The notes beneath the pieces were generated by a model. The model did not search any database. It was not told where the DNA came from and worked only from the letters and a program-made list of their open reading frames with translations. A stretch of 64,000 nucleotides of DNA from assembly GCA_004294445.1 (NCBI GenBank), contig REAZ01000017.1, positions 62,001 to 126,000 of the forward strand. Reading direction: 5' to 3'. The DNA comes from Cytophagales bacterium. GTDB lineage: Bacteria > Bacteroidota > Bacteroidia > Cytophagales > Thermoflexibacteraceae. This document shows positions 54,123 through 61,358 of the stretch, one piece after another (the first letter of the stretch is position 1; the number at the start of each line of letters is the position of its first letter). The translations under genes and the position numbers were made by a program.

Positions 54123-55163
54123 CTAAGCTATCAGTAGGTTGCAGCCACGTACTTCGGCATTATCATAACGTCCAAGCACTCTAAAACGTTCATTATCAAG
54201 GAGTGTACCAAGGTCTTTTGTTTCTATGAAAGCGCAAGAGTCCACATTTGCCAAGTCTATCACATTCATTCCTCCGTTCCTAAGGTGCGTTCCTACCTCG
54301 AAAGGGTCATTGGTATCTCTGAGTAATATCTTCACCCAAGCAGGCGATTGGAAAATGCCATCATTAATAGCGTAACCTTGCGAAAGCAACTCTGTCATGC
54401 CATATTCGGAATGAATGTGCTGACAGTTGAAAGAAGTTTTCAGTATTTCATGCACTTCCTCTCTTATCATTTCTCTCCTTCGCCCTTTCATGCCTCCCGT
54501 TTCCATAATGATAACGTCAGATAAATCCATTGGGTTGCTTTCTGCAAAATCCAATAGAGCAAAAGTTACTCCAATCAGCACTATTTTTTGCTTTTTAGCT
54601 TGTAGGTGCTGCAAGTTCTGTATCAAATCTTGCGTATGAGAGAGGTAAAATCCCGAAAAATTGGGGTTCTCTCTCCCCTCCCCTGCCCTACTCTGCGCTA
54701 TAAAATCAGCCACCATATATACCAGAGATGAGTTAGCACGTTCCAAATAAGAGGGAAGCAAAGCCAAAAACTGATAATCTTGCAGTTTGCCATAAAACTT
54801 TTCAAAGGTATGTTTTGCAACGTTTTTATAGAAATTTGCGTCTAAAAGATGGTGTTGGCTATTTTGGCTACCTGTAGTGCCGCTACTCTCAAAGATAATT
54901 TCGGTGGGAACTTGGCTGCTCACTACTTTATGCGTTTTGAAAAATTCTATAGGCAAAAATGGAATTTCTGCTAACTTTTTGACTTCATTTTTGTCGATAG
55001 AAAGGGCATCAAGATATGACTTGTAAACAAAATTATGTTCCGCCTGAAAATAAAACAAACGCAAAGCAAATTCTTCAAAATTGGTTTGGTCAATTTTAAA
55101 GATTTCTCTTTTAAAATTGTTTATAAATTGCGTTGTGTATATTTGCTGTGTTTCTTGTTTCAC
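54123..55163 (-). CDS. LuxE-like acyl-protein synthetase family protein
   Basis: 346 residues. An adenylate-forming core is shown by FESSGTTGSQNSQH (about 90-103), HSEYGMTELLSQGY (about 247-260) and LGRYDNAEVRGCNL close to the C-terminus. It matches LuxE/PaaK-type enzymes, which activate acyl groups and pass them on. In Bacteroidota such genes are often single and of unknown substrate. The neighbouring genes give no clue. It starts near a GC-rich palindrome at 55235. Confidence 0.8.
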   Translation of the reverse strand: MKQETQQIYTTQFINNFKREIFKIDQTNFEEFALRLFYFQAEHNFVYKSYLDALSIDKNEVKKLAEIPFLPIEFFKTHKVVSSQVPTEIIFESSGTTGSQNSQHHLLDANFYKNVAKHTFEKFYGKLQDYQFLALLPSYLERANSSLVYMVADFIAQSRAGEGRENPNFSGFYLSHTQDLIQNLQHLQAKKQKIVLIGVTFALLDFAESNPMDLSDVIIMETGGMKGRRREMIREEVHEILKTSFNCQHIHSEYGMTELLSQGYAINDGIFQSPAWVKILLRDTNDPFEVGTHLRNGGMNVIDLANVDSCAFIETKDLGTLLDNERFRVLGRYDNAEVRGCNLLIA

Positions 55164-55195
55164 AGTTTGATTTTTTTAATTTTCAAAATAAAAAG

Positions 55196-55203
55196 TATCT
55201 TTG
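55196..55203 (+). promoter_or_regulatory. Possible -7 element before the 55360 lipoprotein gene
   Basis: TATCTTTG matches TAnnTTTG. The TTTG at 55166-55169 is 26 nt before it, longer than the usual 19-21. A GC-rich palindrome lies between this site and the gene start, 157 nt downstream. Confidence 0.35.
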
Positions 55204-55234
55204 CCTTATTGGGTTTCAATAAATATTCGTTCCT

Positions 55235-55285
55235 GCACCGTCTGACCGAAGGTCTGTACGGTGCAGACCTTCGGTTAGACCGTAT
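55235..55285. repeat. GC-rich palindrome, related to the element at 20944
   Basis: GACCGAAGGTCTG (55244-55256) pairs with CAGACCTTCGGTT (55264-55276), extended on both sides. GGTGCAGACC is shared with the 20944-21051 elements. It lies in the leader region of the lipoprotein gene and could fold in the mRNA. Confidence 0.65.
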
Positions 55286-55359
55286 GTTTTTCAAAGAACG
55301 GTTTATTCCTGAATATCAATAAGGCAAATGTACAACTTTCGTAAAAATATAAATTTGTT

Positions 55360-55914
55360 ATGAACACAACAAAAATAATGACTTTCCTTGCCTTTTTAGC
55401 TTTTTTGGCAACAGCTTGTTTCAAAGCACCGCAATATGCAGATACGCCCGCTATTGCGTTTGAGTCTATCAAAAACGCACCCGCAGGCACAGGCACAGAT
55501 TCAGTAATGATTACAGTTTCCTACCAAGACGGCAACGGTGATTTGGGTTTGGGTGATGAAGACAAAAATCCTCCTTTCCAAGAACTCAACAGCAATGGTA
55601 GTGTAAATCCTGCATTTTTCAATTTCTACGCCAATGCCTACAAAAAAGTTCGCGGGAACTATGTGCCAATCACGTTTTTTTCCTACCCAAAACTCGATGG
55701 GCGTTTTCCGCGCCTTAATGGAACAAGATCTTCCTCTATAGAAGGGACTCTTAAATACACTATTTTATTTAGTTATATTTTTAGTAGCGGCATATATACC
55801 CCTGTAGTAGCCCCGAACGATACTATCAAATTTGATGTTCAGATTGCCGATAGAGGGCTTAACAAAAGTAATATTGTCCAAACTTCAGAAATTATTATTG
55901 GTAAAAAGAATTAA
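55360..55914 (+). CDS. Lipoprotein of unknown function
   Basis: 184 residues. Lipobox FLATAC puts acylated Cys at 20. The mature part is beta-rich, with a SYQDGNGDLGLGDEDKNPPF segment common in Bacteroidota surface lipoproteins, likely an Ig-like fold. No enzymatic motif. Two hairpin-forming features lie upstream, none certain to act as a regulator. Function unknown. Confidence 0.75.
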   Translation: MNTTKIMTFLAFLAFLATACFKAPQYADTPAIAFESIKNAPAGTGTDSVMITVSYQDGNGDLGLGDEDKNPPFQELNSNGSVNPAFFNFYANAYKKVRGNYVPITFFSYPKLDGRFPRLNGTRSSSIEGTLKYTILFSYIFSSGIYTPVVAPNDTIKFDVQIADRGLNKSNIVQTSEIIIGKKN

Positions 55915-56248
55915 CAAACAATTACTGCTTGGGTGTTCTTTGCATTTTTTTATGTTTTTGACGAGTGAATAATACTTACAAACTTCTAAGAATGATGCTG
56001 TTAGGATATAAATTATGACAAATCTATAAAAGCAATTTGTTTCAAATCTTATTGAAAAACAAATACTTAGCATATTTTTGGCAAATAAATTTACGATTGT
56101 GATTTTAAAAACTGTTTTTTTATCTTTGAAATATGCTATTTTCATTGCTAATAAAATTTTGAACATTTTTTATATCAAAATTTGCTAAATTAAATATTAT
56201 TATATTAAATTTGTTATATACAAACTTGGAATAATAATATTTTTTAAG
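55915..56248. other. 334-bp AT-rich spacer
   Basis: Between the lipoprotein and AraC genes. Apart from a possible promoter at 56097-56128 I see no gene, repeat or RNA. Confidence 0.4.
56097..56128 (+). promoter_or_regulatory. Possible promoter of the AraC-type regulator
   Basis: TTG at 56097-56099, 21 nt, then TATCTTTG at 56121-56128, an exact TAnnTTTG. The ATG at 56249 is 120 nt downstream, so a long leader would result. Confidence 0.45.
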
Positions 56249-57166
56249 ATGGAAGATTACAATAAAGTAATTGAGTCGCTGAGTGTTCGCTATATCAAGG
56301 CAAAGGAGTTGGAAATAACCCAACCTGTCAGAGTTACAAATACTTATGACGTTGAAAACACGCTTTTTTTGGCGAGTAGAGGCGTAATGGCTTTTGGGGA
56401 TAGCAATGAAAAAGTAAACGAGGGAGAGTTACTCTTTTTGCCTGCGGGCAAAATGACCTCTGTTTCTTATGGCAGCAGTAATGCTACTTCTGTGCATACT
56501 ATCACGAACGAAGACTTCATTGGCAGTCGCGAGCGTTACCTACGCAAGCGTAACGAAGGCAGCAATATGGATTACTTTTCCTACATTACTTTCGATGCCA
56601 AAGTATTTGACTCGGTAAGTCTTTTCACTTCTTTGGATATGCCTCCTTTTGTTATCAAAAGTGCGAAATTAGCTTATTTGCTCAAGGAATTAATCAAAGA
56701 AGTAAACCATGAAGAGGCGGGAAAGAATCGTGTAATAGCTATTTTTTCAGACCAAATAGTAATAGAAATTCTTAGATATATACTTAGTAATCAGCTATTT
56801 GTAGAAAAATTAGCTACTAATAGCACCTATTTTAAAGACCCTCGCCTCATCGATATTTTTTCTTTCATCAAAGAGCATCTGCAAGAAGATCTTTCCAACA
56901 AAGTATTAGCGAATGTTGCCAATGTTTCCGAGGACTACGTTGGGCAGTATTTCAAGATGATGACAGGCATCAATCCTCAAGATTATATAGAATACCAACG
57001 CATGGAGGCGGCGGTACATCTGTTGCGCACCTCCAAGAAAAGCATCAGAATGATAGGTAATGAGGTTGGCTACAAGGACACAGCCTATTTTTGTCGCCGT
57101 TTCAAGATGATGTTTGGCATTCCTGCTGGCAAAATGAGGCGAAGAGAATCATTGATGAGTATGTAG
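56249..57166 (+). CDS. AraC-family transcriptional regulator
   Basis: 305 residues. The N-terminal half (about 20-100) has a cupin-like beta pattern with a GELLFLPAGKM segment, likely the ligand or dimer part. The C-terminal HTH_18 domain (about 205-300) has both helix-turn-helix motifs: VLANVANVSEDYVGQYFKMM and IRMIGNEVGYKDTAYFCRRF, each followed by the family's conserved FGI-type segments. Likely a transcription activator; target genes are not evident. It is followed after 52 bp by the membrane coiled-coil gene, which may be regulated with it. Confidence 0.9.
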   Translation: MEDYNKVIESLSVRYIKAKELEITQPVRVTNTYDVENTLFLASRGVMAFGDSNEKVNEGELLFLPAGKMTSVSYGSSNATSVHTITNEDFIGSRERYLRKRNEGSNMDYFSYITFDAKVFDSVSLFTSLDMPPFVIKSAKLAYLLKELIKEVNHEEAGKNRVIAIFSDQIVIEILRYILSNQLFVEKLATNSTYFKDPRLIDIFSFIKEHLQEDLSNKVLANVANVSEDYVGQYFKMMTGINPQDYIEYQRMEAAVHLLRTSKKSIRMIGNEVGYKDTAYFCRRFKMMFGIPAGKMRRRESLMSM

Positions 57167-57218
57167 GAAAAATTATTATTCACGTTACGTATTTTTTTAA
57201 TAAAATTGAATATCATTT

Positions 57219-57797
57219 ATGGACACTAATATAGATTCTATTTTTAAATTTTTACAAGAAAATCGCTTATTAGTAGGTTATATACTAATAGGGGTATTAT
57301 TTTTAATTTTGCTCGTTTTTCTGCTGATAAAAAACATCACCTCAGGCAAACAACCCGCCGTTGCAGGAAGCCCGCAGTCCAAAAGCATGGCTTCATCATC
57401 TTCTCCATTGCCCAAGGCAGAGCAAAAAAATACACCTTATTTTGTGGCTGAACAGCCTGACACAAAGGTATTTATAGACCAACTCAAAAAAGTTTCAGAC
57501 GAAAGTCAGAAGGTAATTTATAAGTTAGATACCGAAATAGCAACCAAAGAAAATATTATTGCTGAAAAAACAAGATACATAGAAAATTTGGAGCAACAGA
57601 TAAACGAAATGCCTGTGGAACAGATGCTCAATCAGCAAAGTGAGAAGCTCAAAAAAGAAAGTGAGCGAAAGCTAACGCAAGCAAAGCAAGAAGCACTTTC
57701 AAAAGCCTATCAGATGTGGTTTTTTGGATTCCTGATTGGCATAGTAGTAGCTATCGGCATCGGAGCAGCCTATTATTATTTGGTACTAAAGGGCTAA
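57219..57797 (+). CDS. Two-helix membrane protein with a coiled coil
   Basis: 192 residues. Membrane helix 1 (about 14-38), a Ser/Lys/Pro-rich linker, a coiled-coil segment rich in Glu, Lys and Gln (about 85-155), then membrane helix 2 (166-190). The topology suggests both ends are membrane-bound with the coil on one side. No family recognised. The aspartyl protease gene follows on the same strand within 35 bp. Confidence 0.7.
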   Translation: MDTNIDSIFKFLQENRLLVGYILIGVLFLILLVFLLIKNITSGKQPAVAGSPQSKSMASSSSPLPKAEQKNTPYFVAEQPDTKVFIDQLKKVSDESQKVIYKLDTEIATKENIIAEKTRYIENLEQQINEMPVEQMLNQQSEKLKKESERKLTQAKQEALSKAYQMWFFGFLIGIVVAIGIGAAYYYLVLKG

Positions 57798-57832
57798 GAA
57801 TGTGCAAGCAAGAAAAATTGAGGGCTGACATA

Positions 57833-59080
57833 ATGACTAAGTTTTATCTATTTATATTTCTGATTACTTTGGGGCTAATAAGTTGCCAAACTGTCGTAAC
57901 ACCTATTAATCCTTATGATAATGCCCTATATTTTAAGCATCGCCAGCACTTTGCTACCTTACCTTTTAAGTTAGTCAATAATCTGATGATTATTTCTTTC
58001 AGCCTTAATAAGTCTGATACCATGAATTTCATCTTAGATACAGGCGTAAAAACTGCCCTGCTTATTGGCTTGAAAACGGGCGATTCTCTCCATCTCAAAT
58101 ACGCCCGTAAAATCAAAATCAAAGGATTGGGCGATGGAGATGATGTAGAAGCTATTCACTCTTTTGGCAACCGCATCGATTTTAACGGGGTGTATGGGCT
58201 TAACCAAGACATTCTGATTTTACTCAAAGATGTATTTTTTTTCTCTTCTAAATTAGGAATGCGTATTCATGGAATTATTGGACACGATATTTTTAAGAAT
58301 TTTATCGTAGAAATAAACTATGAAAGACGGGAAATAATACTCAGAGAGCATCGGAAGTTCAAGCCAAATAAAAAAGACAAACTCATCAAAATATATGTAG
58401 AAGAAGGCAAACCGTATGTAGATGCTCTTATCATGATGCCTGACGGTACTCCGTTCAAGGCAAAACTCATCATAGATACAGGGGCAAGTCATGCACTATC
58501 TTTAGACATTCTATCGAATGATAGTGTCAAACTGCCCACCAAAGTCAGAGATGCCTACCTTGGTCGTGGGCTAAACGGAGATATACATGGGAAATTAGGA
58601 AGAGTGCCAAGCCTGAGCATAGGCGGCTATGAGCTAAGTAATTTGCTCACCTCTTTCCCAGATTCTTCGTCTGTGAGGCATAGCACGCTGGTTAGCAAGA
58701 GAAATGGTAACTTAGGAGCAGAAATACTCAAGCGTTTTCATATTACTTTTGACTACCTTAACCAGCGTATGTTTATTCGCCCTAATACCAATTTTAAAAA
58801 ACCTTTTTCATACAATATGAGCGGCATAGAGTTAATCACTCCCGTACCTGGGTTACCAATATTTTCCATTTCCGATATCGAAGACGACTCACCTGCCCAA
58901 AGAGCAGGACTCCGCAAAGGTGACCAACTGCTCTACCTTAACAACAAAATAGCTTTCCAATATACGCTAAACGACATTATTACGCTGTTCCAAAGTAAAG
59001 TAGGGAAAAAAATTACTTTGGTAGTACAGCGAAACCAAGACGTAATAAAGTTTGAATTTTTATTAGAAAAGCCTATCTAA
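57833..59080 (+). CDS. Lipoprotein with two aspartyl protease-like domains and a PDZ domain
   Basis: 415 residues from ATG 57833, chosen because the signal peptide (MTKFYLFIFLITLGLISC) starts there and puts acylated Cys at 18; ATG 57800 and the upstream frame are less likely. Two retropepsin-like halves carry the active-site triads FILDTGV (first) and LIIDTGA (second). The C-terminal PDZ domain (about 325-410) has DSPAQRAGLRKGDQLLYLN. In Bacteroidota such aspartyl-protease-PDZ proteins are secreted, but natural substrates are unknown. The first motif has Val where most have Ala, which may reduce activity. The stop overlaps the next start as TAATG. Confidence 0.82.
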   Translation: MTKFYLFIFLITLGLISCQTVVTPINPYDNALYFKHRQHFATLPFKLVNNLMIISFSLNKSDTMNFILDTGVKTALLIGLKTGDSLHLKYARKIKIKGLGDGDDVEAIHSFGNRIDFNGVYGLNQDILILLKDVFFFSSKLGMRIHGIIGHDIFKNFIVEINYERREIILREHRKFKPNKKDKLIKIYVEEGKPYVDALIMMPDGTPFKAKLIIDTGASHALSLDILSNDSVKLPTKVRDAYLGRGLNGDIHGKLGRVPSLSIGGYELSNLLTSFPDSSSVRHSTLVSKRNGNLGAEILKRFHITFDYLNQRMFIRPNTNFKKPFSYNMSGIELITPVPGLPIFSISDIEDDSPAQRAGLRKGDQLLYLNNKIAFQYTLNDIITLFQSKVGKKITLVVQRNQDVIKFEFLLEKPI

Positions 59081-60069
59081 TGATTAGTATCCTATTGGCG
59101 GTAAGAAATGAAGAAAAAAACATTTTGCGATGCTTAGATGCCCTCGCAAAGTTGGATTTTCCAATAAATGAAATGGAGATACTCATAGGCAACGACCAAT
59201 CAGACGACCGAAGCAAGGAGTTAATCCTGAACTTTATCAAAGACAAATTATGCTTTCAACTTATTGATATTCAAGAAAATATAGGCACAGCCAAAGGAAA
59301 AGGAAATGTAATAGCTCATCTGGCACACCACGCAAAAGGCGACTATTTCCTCATCACAGATGCAGACGTAGCAGTACCAACAACTTGGGCAAAAGGCATG
59401 AAGGCGGGCTTTGAGAAGGATAAGAAAATAGGCATCGTAACAGGTTTCACTATCGTTAGTACATCTCACAAAAAAATAATTGACATACTTGACTGCATAG
59501 ATTGGGTAAATAATATCGGGCTGATGAATATTGCCTCCATGCTCAAGATTCCAACCAACTCTATGGGTAATAATATGGCAGTAAGCAAGGCAGCCTATTT
59601 TGAAACGGGGGGGTTAGAAGCACAGCCTTTTATGATAACCGAAGACTTAGCGATGTTCAAAGCCATCGTAAAAAATAAATGGCAATTTGCACATCTACAT
59701 TCTCCTGATATTGTTGGGGTTACGCATCCTCAAGAAACTTTTTATGACTTATTGCAACAGCGAAAAAGGTGGCTTAACGGTGCGTTAAAAATTCCTATTT
59801 ACCTCACTATTCCCTTGCTTATCAATGGCTTATTTTTATTTTTTTTAATTCCTCTTTTAATGCTAAATTGGCAAATTGGTTTATTCGCTTGGGTATTGCG
59901 TTTTGCATTTCATGCCGCCAACCTTACCTACTTTGCCTTAAAAATAGGGAAGGCAGGTATTTTGAAATACCTGCCTTTGTATGAGCTTTTTATTACCTTT
60001 TTCAATCCACTCGTCTTTATTTTTTACCTTTTACCAATCCGAATGGCTTGGAAAAAACGATTTTATTAA
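59080..60069 (+). CDS. Membrane-associated GT2 glycosyltransferase
   Basis: 329 residues. GT-A fold: ISILLAVRNEEKNI at the N-terminus, GNDQSDD, the metal-binding TDADVAV, and QQRKRWLNG as QxxRW. C-terminal membrane helices (about 240-325, three) suggest a processive enzyme adding sugars to a lipid or exporting a chain. It overlaps the protease gene as TAATG, so they are probably translated together. Donor and acceptor are not determined. Confidence 0.9.
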   Translation: MISILLAVRNEEKNILRCLDALAKLDFPINEMEILIGNDQSDDRSKELILNFIKDKLCFQLIDIQENIGTAKGKGNVIAHLAHHAKGDYFLITDADVAVPTTWAKGMKAGFEKDKKIGIVTGFTIVSTSHKKIIDILDCIDWVNNIGLMNIASMLKIPTNSMGNNMAVSKAAYFETGGLEAQPFMITEDLAMFKAIVKNKWQFAHLHSPDIVGVTHPQETFYDLLQQRKRWLNGALKIPIYLTIPLLINGLFLFFLIPLLMLNWQIGLFAWVLRFAFHAANLTYFALKIGKAGILKYLPLYELFITFFNPLVFIFYLLPIRMAWKKRFY

Positions 60070-60088
60070 AGCTACCATTCCCAAAAGG

Positions 60089-60694
60089 CTACTTTTTAAT
60101 TTTCACGATTTGTCCAATCGTTTTTTCGTTATTGCCTACGAAGATAGCGTACTCTCCGTTTGGCAAAGTAGCAAGGTCAAAAATACGGTTGAACTTCTTT
60201 TTGTCAGAAGTAGAGCTATATACCGTTTCGCCACGCACATCATTGATGTAAATGTTTACAGGCTCACTCGCATTGCTCGTATAAGAGATTTCTACTTTCT
60301 TATTGTCCAAAGAAACAACATTAGCTACCAATGCAGGTTCTGCATAAATAACAATTTCTTTCTTTTCAACAAAATCTCCCGTTTTCACCTCTACAAAGTA
60401 ACTACCATTGCCATATTTCTTCAGGTCATAAACTCTGCCTACTTCTTTTTCATTGAAGAAATCTTTATGGAGAGGATTGCCTTTTTCATCGCTAATAGTA
60501 AGTACCACTTTTTGCAAGTTTAGAGCTGAGTAAGCAAATACAAATTGTTGCTTGTTTTTCAGGGCATACATCACATACTTAAAATCACCTGTAGGCATAC
60601 TTCCCTCAGATGCACCGTCCGCCAAACCAATTGTTACTGTGCCAACCATTAATACAGCGATTAACATGAAGGCTTTACTCAAGATTGTTCTCAT
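60089..60694 (-). CDS. Secreted beta-sandwich protein of unknown function
   Basis: 201 residues with a signal peptide (1-25). Two similar segments (DLKKYGNGSYFVEV and DLATLPNGEYAIFV) resemble the T9SS-type Ig-like fold that ends surface proteins, here twice in one small protein. It has no C-terminal Arg/Lys-rich tail typical of the sorting domain beyond VKIKK. It may be a periplasmic or surface adaptor. No known family. Confidence 0.7.
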   Translation of the reverse strand: MRTILSKAFMLIAVLMVGTVTIGLADGASEGSMPTGDFKYVMYALKNKQQFVFAYSALNLQKVVLTISDEKGNPLHKDFFNEKEVGRVYDLKKYGNGSYFVEVKTGDFVEKKEIVIYAEPALVANVVSLDNKKVEISYTSNASEPVNIYINDVRGETVYSSTSDKKKFNRIFDLATLPNGEYAIFVGNNEKTIGQIVKIKK

Positions 60695-61147
60695 TTTAGA
60701 AAAAATTTAATTTTAGAACGTTTTTTTGAAATAATTAAAATATTTCGCTGCAAATATTGCTGATTTTATAATACTATGCAAATCGAGCCTTGCTACGTAA
60801 CGCTTTGGTCATGTAAGGCAGGAGGAAATTTAAAACGCCAATAACCTTAAAATGAGCATTTTAATTTTCCAAAAAATGAAGTTAGAAAAGCAGATAAAAA
60901 TAAATAAAAAAAATATTGTATTATAACTATTTAAAAATCAATAATATATATAGATAAAATATCAATATTTTTTAAAATGTAAGTTTTTTGTAAAGATTAG
61001 CAGTAAAAAAGCATTAATTTAACACTATTTTAGTATTTGTTTATGCAAATTTATAAATTTATAGATTTTAATTTTGATTTTGATATTCGTTTAAGCAAAT
61101 ATGTAATATTGGAAAAACAATAAATTTTAACCTTTGTTGCTGTTAGT

Positions 61148-61182
61148 GTAGCGCACCAACAAAAGTGTTTCAGGTGCGCTAC
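61148..61182. repeat. 10-bp perfect inverted repeat
   Basis: GTAGCGCACC (61148-61157) and GGTGCGCTAC (61173-61182) with a 15-nt loop. GC-rich in an AT-rich spacer; may be a protein-binding or folding site. Confidence 0.55.
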
Positions 61183-61209
61183 GCTATCGCCTGCAACGAG
61201 TTAAAAAAA

Positions 61210-61244
61210 CAAAAAAGCAAATCCGCTGATGACTTGCTTTTTTG
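61210..61244. terminator. Hairpin with CAAAAAAGCAA arms
   Basis: CAAAAAAGCAA (61210-61220) and TTGCTTTTTTG (61234-61244) are perfectly complementary. On the plus strand it ends in TTTTTTG; on the minus strand it follows the restriction-modification gene. A bidirectional terminator is likely. Confidence 0.65.
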
Positions 61245-61358
61245 TAATTTGTTTTATGAAATTGTGCCTAAGCAAATAAAAAATAAAGTTGTTTGGTTGG
61301 AGGGCAAACAAAGGAGGGGCTATTATATATTGTGCGTATTTTTTAATTACTTTTCTAT

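Larger units (their letters stand above)
60695..61358. other. 664-bp spacer with inverted repeat and terminator-like hairpin
   Basis: AT-rich, holding the inverted repeat at 61148-61182 and the hairpin at 61210-61244. A 74-residue reading frame here is repeat- and hairpin-derived and is not taken as a gene. Confidence 0.5.
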
